The notes beneath the pieces are model-generated. The model saw nothing but the letters and a program-made list of their open reading frames with translations, was not told the origin of the DNA and did no database searches. DNA of 64,000 nt from Chiridota heheva (lineage: Eukaryota; Echinodermata; Holothuroidea; Apodida; Chiridotidae), in the NCBI GenBank assembly GCA_020152595.1, contig JAIGNY010003176.1, positions 696,237-760,236 of the forward strand. The letters run 5' to 3'. Position 1 is the stretch's first letter. Each line of letters starts with the position of its first letter. Positions 36,230 to 46,974 of the stretch are shown one piece after another. A program made the translations under genes and the position numbers.

Positions 36230-37450
36230 TGTACACAGATAGCCCATGGTCTGTAGATGCGCCCTATTGTTTTTGATGGTGATGTCATGCATATTAAAGC
36301 AGGGCTTGAAAAAACAATCTTGAAATGTTCATATTTTAACAACAGAATTTCTGTTTTGTTTCATATTTGGTATAAATATGATGCTAGCTAGTGCACACAT
36401 ATTCATGATTTAAAAACATTGAATCTTATTAGTAGGTATATTTGGCAGGGCTTAATATGATTTTGCTGAAAAGAGCATGTAAGCACGGTATCTCAAGAAC
36501 CGCACCCTCGATTCATTTCACATTTGGTGAACAGATAGCGCATGATCTCTAGATGTGCCCTATTGTTTTTGGTGTTGATGTTATTCATATTAATGAGTAA
36601 GCGGGGCTTAAATGTAAAAATTGTCAAATGCTCATATTTTAAGAACCGAATGTCTGTTTTGTTTCATATTTGGCATAACTATGATGCTAGCTAGTGTGCA
36701 CATATTTGTGGTTTAAAAACATTGAAATTTATTAATATGTATATTGGGCAGGCTTAAATATGATTTTGTTGAAAAGAGGTTATAAGTAACTATATCTCAA
36801 GAATGATGCCCTTGATGCATCTCACATATTGTACACAGATAACCCGTTATCTGTAAATGTGCCTTGTTTTTGTTGGGATGTCATGCATATTAATGATTAG
36901 GCAGGGCTTGATTTTAAAATCTTGAAATGCTTATATTTTAACAATCACATGTCTGTTTTGTTATGTTGCTAGCTAGTGTGTATGTGTTCAAATGTTAAAT
37001 TTTATTAATATGCATAGTAAGCAGGGCTTAATATGAATTTGCTGAAAAGAGCTGGTAAACACGACATCTAAAGAACGATAAAATGGAATCATATTATATG
37101 TGGTGCACAAATAGCCCATGTTCCATATATGTGTCCTAGTGGTTTTGGTGGTGATTTCATGCATATCAATGAGTATGCGGGGCTTAATGTCAAATGCTCA
37201 TAATTTAACAATTTCATGTTTGTTTTCGTTCATACTTGGTTTATTTAAATTGTTAACAAGCGTATACATATTCATGGTATGAAATAGTTTAATAACATTA
37301 ATATATATAGTGGGCAAGGCTTAATTGGTTTTGCTGAAAAGAGCTTGTAAATACAGTAACTCAAGGACAATACATTGGATTACAGGTCATATGTGGTACA
37401 CAGATAACTCATTGTCTGCCCTATTGTTTATAGTGGTGATGCACATCGCT
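36230..37450. repeat. About four tandem units of 270-300 bp
   Basis: The phrase GCTGAAAAGAGC recurs near 36469, 36769, 37040 and 37332. Each unit also holds GATAGCCCATG, GCCCTATTGTTTTTGGTG, GGCAGGGCTTAATATGATT and TGATGCTAGCTAGTG. Units differ by many substitutions. Confidence 0.85.
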
Positions 37451-37755
37451 TAAATTGGGGTGGGGGCTTAATATATAATTAAACAAATCGTGAACAAATA
37501 TTGTCAACAGGTTCTATTTTATTGATTTTTATGATGTATCATGTACATGGCGGGCATGGCTTATATTTCATGATATGCAATGCCAGTTATAAATCAACAA
37601 TAATAAAAGAATGCATCGGAACCACTTAACATTTTGTTTTTCTGATTCAATGTCAGTGGGCTAGTACTTTTTCATTATTCTTTAATTAGATATTACTTAT
37701 CAGTATTGATCTCAATAAGATGAAACCTTAGAATTCAGTTTTCTGTGTTTTACAG

Positions 37756-38036
37756 GATGAAGATAACACAGCAACTGATTCGGCTGTGGACCGCTTTCTA
37801 AAACAAGATGGCGTTTTATCACCCTTTAGCCTACATGGAGCCTTATTTTCAAAAGACCTTGATATATCAGGCTTGATTGGCTTGCAATCTCGTTACCTCC
37901 TGAAGATGCAGATTTAATACCTTATGCAGTTAATAAAGGAGGTGTTATATTTTCCCATACTGATAAATCTTTTCAAGAGCTCAAAGATATTGTGAAGAAA
38001 TTATCAGAAGAAAATTGCGGAATAATTTTCAGTCAG
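37756..38036 (+). CDS. Kinase gene, exon before the kinase domain (single-base frame break)
   Basis: An acceptor (TTCTGTGTTTTACAG) opens DEDNTATDSAVDRFLKQDGV, then LSPFSLHGALFSKDLDISGL. This frame stops near 37915. From about 37875 the neighbouring frame takes over with DWLAISLPPEDADLIPYAVN, then KGGVIFSHTDKSFQELKDIV and KKLSEENCGIIFSQ, ending at a GTGAGA donor. Both halves look like protein and their handover is sharp, so one base appears to be missing around 37873-37877 next to a G. With that base counted, the exon is 94 codons and phase 0 at both ends, matching its neighbours. I do not recognise this region; it would sit just N-terminal to the kinase domain. Base-call error or a true frameshift are both possible. 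Confidence 0.6.
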
Positions 38037-38149
38037 GTGAGAAATTCTGAAGATTATATTAGTGATAGAATGACAATTGGTTTTCTTAAAAGGACAGGGA
38101 AGACAAATAAAGCGTGTTCTTCAAGAAAGTAATCTTCTTCATCTCATTG

Positions 38150-38390
38150 ATGAGGACGTTAAAAGGCGGTTCTGACGGTAGGACATTCACACCTGCCTGG
38201 TTCTTTGAACACTATCCGAGAAGAGAAGTGTGAAAATGCGGTGTTCATTCATTTCCAGTCCTGGTCGAGTCAAGTTCAGGGCACCGTCTTTATGTGCAGC
38301 CTGAAGGAGGTGACTAGGGCGCAATTAGACTTTGTGAAATTGCACGTTATTAGAAACTGATACGATCATTATTATTATTGTTGTTTTCTG
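38150..38390 (+). mobile_element. SINE body next to a kinase splice acceptor
   Basis: The body matches the SINE at 20.9 kb (CTGCCTGGTTCTTTGAACAC, GGTGTTCATTCATTTCC). It ends in an ATTATTATTATTG tail that runs directly into TTGTTTTCTGCAG, the acceptor of the kinase exon at 38394. The tRNA-like head is missing, so it is 5' truncated. Confidence 0.62.
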
Positions 38391-38393
38391 CAG

Positions 38394-38530
38394 GTCTTGG
38401 TGGTTTCTCGGGATGGTTTTTATAGGTCAGGAAAAGAGTATGAAGTCGTGAAAAGAGTTGGTTGGGAGAATATGGGATCGTTACACATTGCCAAGATAAT
38501 ATGCAGAAAACTGATTTTGCATGTAAAAAG
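38394..38530 (+). CDS. Kinase gene, small-lobe exon: glycine loop and beta3 lysine (single-base frame problem)
   Basis: An acceptor (TTGTTTTCTGCAG) leads into VLVVSRDGFYRSGKEYEVVK, then RVGWENMGSLHIAK and ILHVK, ending at GTACAT. The order fits a kinase beta1-beta3 region: the glycine loop is GWENMG (codons at 38460-38475) and the ATP-binding lysine is codon 38526. The middle glycine of GxGxxG is replaced by Glu at 38466, which is unusual. As given, the exon ends in phase 2 while the next begins in phase 0. One extra A in the A-run at 38525-38529 would make them agree and give VKK followed by IILKKF, the spacing seen in MAP3K14. The 5' splice site region lies directly behind a SINE. Confidence 0.65.
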
Positions 38531-38654
38531 GTACATAAACATTTTCTTACACTTTGTTCAATGCAGAATGCCCAAATGATATCTGATAATTAAATACTTA
38601 CAGTTCTGCCTTTTATTAATGACTGAAAGACCATGATTTTAATTTTAATATTAA

Positions 38655-38898
38655 ACAGCGTCTATTTTTAAAATGGATTTCTTTTGTCAAAATGGATTGG
38701 AACTGAGCCTTCACTTTACCATTACGCTCCTTTTTTGGTACTTAAAAAGACTCTGTACCAGAATAGCTAACAAATTTTTTGTTTGCTATTAATGGTACAT
38801 AGTTTATTAAGTACCAAAAAAGGAGTCTAATGATAATGTGTGAAGGCTGTATGATCCCATTTGACAATAGAAATCCATTTTAAAAATAGAAGCTGTTA
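38655..38898. mobile_element. 244-bp hairpin element flanked by TTAA
   Basis: Nearly the whole element folds on itself. TCTATTTTTAAAATGGATTT on the left matches AAATCCATTTTAAAAATAGA on the right, and GGTACTTAAAAAGACTC faces GTACCAAAAAAGGAGTC. TTAA stands at 38651-38654 and 38899-38902. It lies in a kinase intron. Confidence 0.75.
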
Positions 38899-39872
38899 TT
38901 AACCTATTTTATTTGTAGGCAGAATACATTGAAACATTCAGTTTAGGAGCAATAAATGTGAAATTCATGTTTTTAGAATTGAAGAAAACATACACCCAAG
39001 ATCAATTTCAGCTTGTGATTGAATGCGTGGACATAAAATGGGTTTGCCTGAAAATTTTGGGGGCCAGGTCGAGACCTCCATAAAAACTGTACTTTGTTTG
39101 CCTGCTCCACCCAAAGCATCTTCATTCACCACTGAGAATGTGATAGATTTGCTGGCATCGAAAGTATTAGAACATTTCGTGGAAGGAAGTAATTTCTCCC
39201 TTCCCATCTTGTACACTTACCGTGGTTTCAAAATTCTGAATATCCAAGGAGTACAGTGTGTCTTTTAGGTGCATCAACATTCTGACCTAATTTGGTTGTC
39301 AAAAAGGGTGGTCTAAGCGCTGCCTCGAGAATTGTGAAAAAGTAGAAAAAAAGTGCAGGCTGCAAATAAATTACCTTTAATATTTTTGTTTGTCATATAC
39401 CAATCTGACCATCTAATTGTTCAACTGAAAGTTAAATTTTCTTAGTATGGAAGAAAACAAGCTTAATTATTTTTTATATATTATGTTTATACATTATTAT
39501 TGAATTTTAATTTTCATTAATATGAAAATAATTATCAATCACTTGATAAAAAGTTGATATATTATGATTAGATACTTTATTATACCTATATTGACTTAGA
39601 GCTGAACCCCCCAAAATACAAATTGTAATGATAATTTTTAAGAATAAATAATATTTTACTCCAGGAAATCTTACTTTCCATTGTTTTCAAGAATGAAAAG
39701 GGAAAAAAATGGATATGACAAATACAAATCATTCAATATAAGCTTATTTGCAGTTCACCCCTTTTTACCGTGAGGATCACAAATGTGGCCTGAGCCTGTC
39801 TGCGTAAAAATTAAATAGCTTTTCACCGTCTGCCCTCTTTTCTTAATTAAATACTGTGACTTTTTTTTCCAG

Positions 39873-40143
39873 ATTATTTTGAAAAAATTTACAAAAAATG
39901 AAGTCCTTCTATTAGTCGAGGTGAATTCTCCCTACATTGTATCAATTCTTGGAGTTGTTAGTGAAGATGAAAATGTTAATATACTAATGGAACTGGTGGA
40001 AGGCGCTTCTCAACTTGAAAAAATCATCAATATGTCGACCCAGAGGATGTGGACCCAAGCAACAGTCATTCGAATCTTACTGCAAATTCTGGAAGCTTTA
40101 AAAGTACTCCATCAACATGGAATCATCCATCGAGACTTAGCAC
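39873..40143 (+). CDS. Protein kinase catalytic exon: alphaC, hinge and HRD motif (MAP3K14/NIK-like)
   Basis: This is the clearest kinase exon. A strong acceptor (CTTTTTTTTCCAG) opens IILKKFTKNEVLLLVEVNSP, which contains the alphaC glutamate at codon 39900. It is followed by YIVSILGVVSEDENVNILME, a hinge segment LVEGASQLEKII, and later VIRILLQILEALKVLHQHGI before IHRDLA at 40125-40142. The exon ends in phase 1 at GTAAAA, and the next exon completes HRDLAPKN. The wording around SP-IV, the Gly-Val/Ala turn and VNI-MEL-EG resembles MAP3K14 (NIK) and, less closely, MAP3K8. It should be a cytoplasmic Ser/Thr kinase, but subfamily placement is tentative without a tree. The exon has no frame break. 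Confidence 0.88.
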
Positions 40144-40715
40144 GTAAAACATTTTGTAACTCTTTATTATATCAATATTTGACTGCACTATTTTGAAATC
40201 TATTAGAAGATAAAACACATTTGGAGGGGATTGGGGATTGGATGTGATTGTTTCCAATAAGCATTGCAACCTGATTTTCTTTATTTTTTTATTTTTTTTG
40301 GGAAGAATTGCCACCAGAGCATAACTTTACCTGAACCTGCAAGTCTGCCCAATAATATACTACTAGGTAGGCAATTCCACCCCGGCTCCTATGAATTTTC
40401 ACTTTATTGTATTAAGTCACCAATACCATTTGATGAACAAAGCTTTTCAATATTACAAGCTGCAAGAAAATTAAAGAATTATAAAGAAGTGATTCAATCA
40501 TAGCACTAGCACATAGTTTTGAATACATAATGTGAGGATGGACCACTGGTACCTTTGCCATGTGCATCCATGCAACAAAAAAAGATTTCCATGCTGCAAT
40601 TTTGTAATTGTAAAGACTGTAATCTGTGACAATTATGTTAAATAAAATTTCCCCATTAAATTTATGGGTATATGGACAATTACCATATTATAAGGCCTCT
40701 TCTTAGTGACCTTAA

Positions 40716-40865
40716 CAAAGATGATTTCAATGAGTTATGGTTTTCTCCAAACTGTCTTATTCAGCACATTGGACATATATTCAGTTATATAATAACTTTC
40801 ACATTGCAGTAATTGCATTACAAAACATTAACTTCTATAAAATCACAAACAACTCTATTTTTCCT
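40716..40865 (+). repeat. Dispersed repeat R5, plus-strand copy
   Basis: GGACATATATTCAGTTATAT, ACTTTCACATTGCAG and ATAAAATCACAAACAA recur as the reverse complement at 42285-42440. A T-run of about 29 bases follows at 40869. Confidence 0.72.
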
Positions 40866-40897
<32 letters not shown>

Positions 40898-41333
40898 GAA
40901 ATCCAGACCTTATTTTTTGACATTGATTTTTTATTTATGTTGACATCCAAGACTGTTTTTCTTGCCATCTCAAATGTTTTTTGGCATCCAAAACTTGATC
41001 TATAAATAAACAGTAAAGGAACTTGATGTGGGATGAAAAGAGATTTTGTCACAGGATTTTTCCATATTTCTTGTTTTTTTAAGCTCATCACTTTAGGGTT
41101 AAGCTTAAAACTATGGATCAAACAGAATCTTCCCAAGACTACAACAAATTCAAATCTCAATAAGTCTGGAGAAAAGGAACATAAAAGGCACAAACATGGT
41201 AAATTGAAAGTTCCAAAAATTGTTTGTCAAGAGGATGTCCAAGTGTAGAGTTCTACAAGATTACATAGAATGATTCCTGTAAGTGATGCATTTCTGCCAT
41301 TTAATTTTTTTCTTGATCTTCATTGATTTACAG

Positions 41334-41459
41334 CTAAAAACATTCTGGTGACTGCATATAACAAAGTTAAAGTAATCGACTTTGGCCTCGCTGAAAGAGA
41401 ACCTTACTGTGTGGAGGATTTTGCTGGGGATCAATTTTTCATTGCACCAGAAATCGCTG
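41334..41459 (+). CDS. Protein kinase catalytic exon: catalytic-loop Asn, DFG and APE
   Basis: The exon starts after TTTACAG in phase 1, finishing the HRDLAPKN loop with PKNILV. It continues VTAYNKVKVIDFGLAERE, with the DFG aspartate codon at 41378, then the activation segment PYCVEDFAGDQFF and IAPEIAG, with the APE glutamate codon at 41450. It ends in phase 1 at GTAGGT. All residues needed for Mg-ATP binding and phosphotransfer in this segment are present. The activation segment has a Tyr but no Ser or Thr between DFG and APE, which is notable for a MAP3K-like enzyme. The exon is flanked at a distance by two inverted copies of one dispersed repeat. Confidence 0.88.
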
Positions 41460-41575
41460 GTAGGTTTATGATGTTATTCATGGCAAAGGAAAATTAACTA
41501 GGAAAAGTGAAAGCAATGTTTCTTTTCTTGAATTCTGAAAAGTAGAAGAATGTTATTGAAACTTTTGTCTATTTA

Positions 41576-41614
41576 ATAGTTTATTTAATAGTTTATTTAA
41601 TAGTTTATTTAATA

Positions 41615-41698
<84 letters not shown>

Positions 41699-41744
41699 TA
41701 GATATATATATATATATATATATATACATACGTATGTATGTAGG

Positions 41745-41837
<93 letters not shown>
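41576..41837. repeat. 13-bp repeat followed by a long (TA)n microsatellite
   Basis: Four copies of TAGTTTATTTAAT lead into about 220 bp of TA dinucleotides with a short ACATACGTATGTATG interruption. It is unstable sequence, and its length here may not be exact. Confidence 0.93.
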
Positions 41838-41840
<3 letters not shown>

Positions 41841-42284
41841 AGGGGTGTAGCCAGCCTTTCTGGTTGGGGTTGCCAAGGGAAAATGTCTGGACCTATTTTA
41901 GCATAAAGCCTATAATCTGGATCCGTTTTAATACATTTTTACTTTTTGGGGGGTTGTATGACCATTTTAACCCTCTGGCTACAAATATGGCCAGGGGTGT
42001 GGCCAGCCTTTCGGACGAGGGGAAGGGTCATCAAGAGAAAATATCTGGGACTTTTAGCATATTTTTTGTACCATTTTTACCTTAAATTCCTTTTTATGAT
42101 GGGGTCATACAACTCTTTCTGGCTCCTACATCCATTAAAAATTCAAACATCTAATTGACTCTCTGAAGGAGATGCATAAGCAAAATTTGGAAGTATTGCA
42201 AGAACCAATCAAATCTAAGGGAACAAAAACATGGCAAATGGAACATTAATTTATAACATAAATGTCAGACATATTGCTTAGAAA

Positions 42285-42440
42285 AATAAGATTGTTTGTG
42301 ATTTCATAGAAGTAAAATGTTTTTTTACTGCACTTCCTGCAATTTGAAAGTTATTATATAACTGAATATATGTCCAATGTGCAGAATGAAACAGTTTGGA
42401 GAAACCAATAACTGATTGAAAGCATTCTTTGTTAAAGGAG
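42285..42440 (-). repeat. Dispersed repeat R5, minus-strand copy
   Basis: It is the inverted partner of 40716-40865 (TTATATAACTGAATATATGT, TTTGTGATTTCATAGAAGT). The catalytic exon at 41334-41459 lies between the two copies. Confidence 0.72.
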
Positions 42441-43394
42441 CACTTGTCCGAAAAGTGATTGCACTTGATTTTGCAAATTTCATTAATATACCATCCACAA
42501 ATGATCGCCACTGAAACTTCATACCTCCATAGCCCACATGAAGGCAAAGGTAACTTGAATATTCATATTAACCAGAAATTTGCTATACCATTGTGTGCTA
42601 GATAAGCATTTGATTTTTTGGGGGACGCCTAAAAATACACCCTCACTTTTCGGTCTAGTGCTCTTTTAAGGTCGCTAAGAGGTCATAATTTGATTATTAT
42701 GCTAAACTTGTGATAAAAAAAAGTGGATTTTGTTTCTGTAAAATTTTGGCTGATTTACAGTTGTGGTTACATTTATGTAGGTCAGTAAAAGCCAATTGTA
42801 GCCAAATATAACTGATTAACTTTGTTTTGCTTTTTTCACTTTTAAACTCCTTGATTCTCTATAGTGGGCCCTCTGGGATTTAGGATGGCACAGGAAGGTT
42901 ACGGTCCTCTACACCCACCCCCTCCCATCAGGAAATCTTTTCATTCTGTTGTGGAATGACATGAAAATTTGTAATGTAAATAACCATGATGAACTTCCAA
43001 AGCTATTAAAAACTGGTCTTCCAACCCCTTCTCTTAAAACCACAATTAAAAATGAACACCCCTGAAATCCACTTAAGTTTTAGTAGCAAATCATCTGCAT
43101 GAATAGGCCTCATTCAGCACAATCTCATCCTCACTTTGCTTGAGTGCACTTTTTACACAAACTCCATGTATGCAGCAGGATAACTTGATAAGAGATCAAT
43201 TCACATAACACTGTGGCTTTGTGTATGACCTGCCAGTGTAGCAGTTGTGGTTTTGTGCTACCGATTTAAGGATATTGTATATCGGGGTTGGAAATATAAT
43301 CTCTCAATCAGAATGTAGTAAACACTTGGGACTTGTGGGGTAAAAGCAATAACATGATAAGTTTGTAATGAATGCATCTTTTACACCTCTGTTG
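42441..43394. other. Kinase intron sequence without assignable feature
   Basis: I see no exon, element end or tandem repeat here beyond C-rich tracts near 42910. Confidence 0.4.
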
Positions 43395-43810
43395 GAAAAT
43401 AGTGGGATGACCTGTACTCAAGAGCATGGTGTTTGGGGACATGAAGCGATATCTTTCCTCAGAAGAAATGCTCTGTCAAAGTGACAGTTAATGTACACAT
43501 CACGTCAGGCATAGCTATTTTTATCACAAGTTTGCAAACAAATTTTCTCCCACTAAAATACCTAATACAGATGAGTGGTTTCAATCTCAAAAGTGCCCTG
43601 ATTACTCATCACTGACTTTCTGTAATCTTCTACACACAAATAACCTTAGGCTACTTGGCTGTGGTATGCATGGGAATGGCAGATAAAGAATCATTGTTTG
43701 GAGTGGAAACACAATACACTGAACAGGAAGTCTGGTTGGTTAGTTTCCATACCTGAGTTTTCAGGATTAACTTGGGTGCCGGATGCGGGTAGGCTTAAAG
43801 AGAAACTCTT
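43395..43810 (+). repeat. Dispersed repeat R1, copy 1
   Basis: It holds ATGAAGCGATATCTTTCCTC, AAAAGTGCCCTGATTACTCA, ACACAATACACTGAACAGGA and GGGTAGGCTTAAAGAGAAAC. Three more copies occur at 47.9, 54.6 and 60.9 kb. Confidence 0.8.
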
Positions 43811-43939
43811 TGGCCTGGATTGCAATCCCCTTTCTCAGCAAAGATTAAAACATTTGGGCTTCCGGTTGATAATGAAAATACACCCAGAAAAGAGGATATA
43901 TCTCAAAGGTATCTACATTTTATATTCTTTTTCGTATAG

Positions 43940-44077
43940 AGTTCGATCCAGAATTGAGATGTGTTTCCGATATCTGGTCCTGGGGAGCCATTGGCCTTGC
44001 GATGCTGAGAGGACCTCCCTACTTGGACAAATGTGAAAAGGAGGCAGCGGGACCAGACTTCCATCCTTTGAAATGTG
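43940..44077 (+). CDS. Protein kinase catalytic exon: subdomain IX (DIWSWG) and following helix
   Basis: An acceptor (TTTTTCGTATAG) and phase-1 start complete a Glu codon from the previous exon. The frame reads EFDPELRCVSDIWSWGAIGL, then AMLRGPPYLDKCEKEA and AGPDFHPLKC. The Asp of DIWSWG is the conserved subdomain IX residue that braces the catalytic loop. GPPY corresponds to the G-xP-(W/Y) segment common in kinases. The exon ends in phase 1 at GTATGT. The next coding segment is 11 kb away at 55185 and joins in the same phase. Confidence 0.85.
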
Positions 44078-44227
44078 GTATGTTTTAGAGCATTGAACGG
44101 ACACTATACCAAAATTTGAGAGTGCAATTTTTTAATCCTAAACTATTCAGCAAAGCCAAATGGAGAGCTGCAACACTTCTTACACCAATATCTAAGCTAG
44201 CTAATATCATCGAGCCATTAGGCTTCT

Positions 44228-44465
44228 AGAGCTAGTGCTTATCCACGGTTTCTGTGGCGCAAGGGGATGAGTGTACATGACTGCCACTGGATGGGATGCC
44301 AGTCCATCATAGATTAAATCCCCAGCAGTGCTGTACTCATTTTACAGCCAGAGTCGACTGAAGCAAGTAAAGTATCTAGCTCAAGGACACATTGCAGAGC
44401 TCACGACGGGAATTGAACCTTTCGAATACAAGCATGACTCCTTCACCGCGGAGCCACTGCACCTT
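44228..44465 (-). mobile_element. tRNA-derived SINE with a conserved 3' domain
   Basis: On the minus strand: A-box-like GTGGCTCCGCGGTGAAGG, B-box GGTTCAATTCCCG, then a body ending in TGGACTGGCATCCCATCCAG. The last phrase resembles the conserved segment of SINE superfamilies known from many deuterostomes; this comparison is from memory. It lies in the kinase intron just after the exon at 43940. Confidence 0.65.
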
Positions 44466-46584
44466 ATAAATATCCAAACCCAGTAGTTATCTAAGATTAA
44501 CAATAACATTTGATTACTTTAGGAGGCAAAACAGGTCAACAAATATTTTAAAAATTTACAGACACCTTCATTTCTCTGTAGTTCTCCTTTAACCTACAAA
44601 TAATGTAAATACGAATGCTGGTCTTGTCGTCTTTCAGATTATTGTACACCATAATGTCCAGGATTTGACAAATTGTCAAAAGTTTATTTGTCCGTTGAGG
44701 AATTATTTTGAAACCCTGGGCAGGAATTTGATAAACCATGATATTGTAATGAACTGAGCCGGCCTAGGCTTAAAACACAGGACACTAAGAGGGAAATTTA
44801 AATTTCATATCCCTGGACGTTTATTAAGTACCAAAATAGAGCTATGGATTTCCAATAGTGCATACAATTTTACTTTCCCACGCTTCCTTCCAACAATTAT
44901 GGGAGATTATAATTCTGTTATTGTTTACAATGTCAGCACACCCAAGCTCTATCAGATTTCTTGCAATCTGCTAGCATCAAGACCTAAAACTAAACTGATA
45001 AGAACTCCAGATTGTCAATCTGTCCTGGTAATTGTTCTATGGTTTGGGTGGTTCCCCCAATTATGTGATTGAAATAGCCAACCAAATTCTAAAACCAAAA
45101 GTTCATACAGGTCATAGCATCACATGACATCAAATTAACCAATGACAAAATAACCACGACAAGTTATTACTCACTTTGCATAAGGCATGTAGCCTGGTAG
45201 CTATTTAACATAAATTCCTAGGTGTAAACAGGAAGGAAAGAAATGCAAATTGTAGAATGGGTATTATTAGAGCCCATAACCCATAAAATTAAGGTGAAGA
45301 TTCTTAGTTACAAAACCCACTAAATTTAAGTTGATCTCAAAAATAATGGGAGGAGGGTACAATTTATCTTTCCAAGTTAGATGATTGACAGGTTTTTTAA
45401 CCAATCACCGCATACATTTACCTAGCAACAAAATCTGCGTAACTTAGTGGGAAAACATCCTACATGGTACTGGTACAGTACAGCTAGCTAGCGGCGCGCT
45501 TATGCAATGAATATGATGTACAAAACAAATTTCTGCACACATAGACAAAGTGACGACAAAATGGTGAACAAAAATTTGCTTACTAGCCTGCTGCGTGCTT
45601 TGTAAATCCGATTCCTGTTACCCAGAATGATTAGCAAATAGAATTTTGTTTAATCCTTTTGCCAAAAACTTGAAAGACCAGAGAAGTGCTATAAGTGGAT
45701 TAAAACTTGTGGTAGGCCACATGAACATCTAAATAAATGTCAATGTATTGGTCATGCATAATTGCAGTTTTGAGGTTTGTTTGCCCCACCTTGTTACCGT
45801 GTTGCTATGGTGGGTGTGGCCTATTTGCGTACTTAGAAAACGGTGGTCCTTACAGACTGTCAGTCTGAAGCATCATCAGCTAGCAGGCCTGGTAACCAAG
45901 TTTGAGAGTGATGTGTTACACAGATAGGAGAATGTTTATCAAACTTAGTTGAACATATTTTGAACATCCATATTCATTAAACCCATAGGCATATGAGCCT
46001 GATTTTCTTTGGAGGAGCAAATGGATATTGCTCGAAACCTGAACATAACTGACATTCTTTCAAATATTACTTTGTTCAAATTTGTTCCATCAACTCTGCC
46101 TTTAATTACACAATTTGAGAGGAGATTGCTCCCCTGCACCCAGCTAACTCGTAATATGTCTATGATTAAATCTGATTGGTTATGTAGTAATTAAAGATTA
46201 ACGTTTTGAGGCAGATCTGTTTATATGCATACTTAATGCACGAGGCAAAGTATTTTGGCCCAAGTAAAATGACCCAGCTTTAGGAAGGTTATTCGTGGGT
46301 GCAAAGTCCTTTGAACTGTGTATTAAATACGCATATAAACATGATGCCAAAACATAAAGCTTTTTTAAAATGCATAAAAAACAACTAAAAAGAATGAGAA
46401 ACGAGAAAAGTTTACATATAATTTATCGCTTTATTGAAAAAATTACCTGTTTTGAAAATGGAATAAACCAAATAATTATTGTTGTGCATTAATGGTATGT
46501 AATGCATGGGTCATAAGAATGCAAATACTCCATAGAAAATGTATAACTATATTTAAGCCCTTAATTTTCTGAAAAGTCATGATG
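44466..46584. other. Kinase intron sequence without assignable feature
   Basis: No exon or clear repeat is visible. The longest open frames are about 60 codons and look random. Confidence 0.4.
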
Positions 46585-46790
46585 ACCTGATTGATACATA
46601 ACCAGGTCGGGTCAGACTTTTCCTCTTTATTTTCTTTATTCTTAAAACCTTAGTTGTTGTGGAATTTGGTCTTGAGTATCATATTAGCAATGGATGAAGT
46701 CCTTCTGTGGTTATTTTAATTAGGATAAACTTTTCAAAATATATGTTTTGAACAAATTTTTGTGACAAAATAGATTGTCCACTTAAAACT
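46585..46790 (+). repeat. Dispersed repeat R4, copy 2
   Basis: It contains ACCAGGTCGGGTCAGACTTT, then GCAATGGATGAAGTCCTTC. The GGTCGGGTCAGAC end is shared with the copy at 58.3 kb. Confidence 0.68.
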
Positions 46791-46974
46791 TCATTCAAAA
46801 TATAGCTTTTTTGAAGTGCTCAACAGTTTCTTAGGAAAAGTGGTAAATTATACATTTGGTATTACTGCATCTCTCTCACATGTTTTATTACTGGCTTTTA
46901 TCCCATCCACCCACCAACTGTTGCAATGCACAAATGCTTGGTTGGTGTGGTAGTTAGTTTGTTTGTCACTTGGT

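Noticed and set aside
39023-39268. Plus-strand open frame of 81 codons between two kinase exons
   Set aside because: The flanking exons already join with the spacing expected of a kinase small lobe, so an extra exon would disrupt it. No acceptor fits its start. It might be an unrelated fragment.
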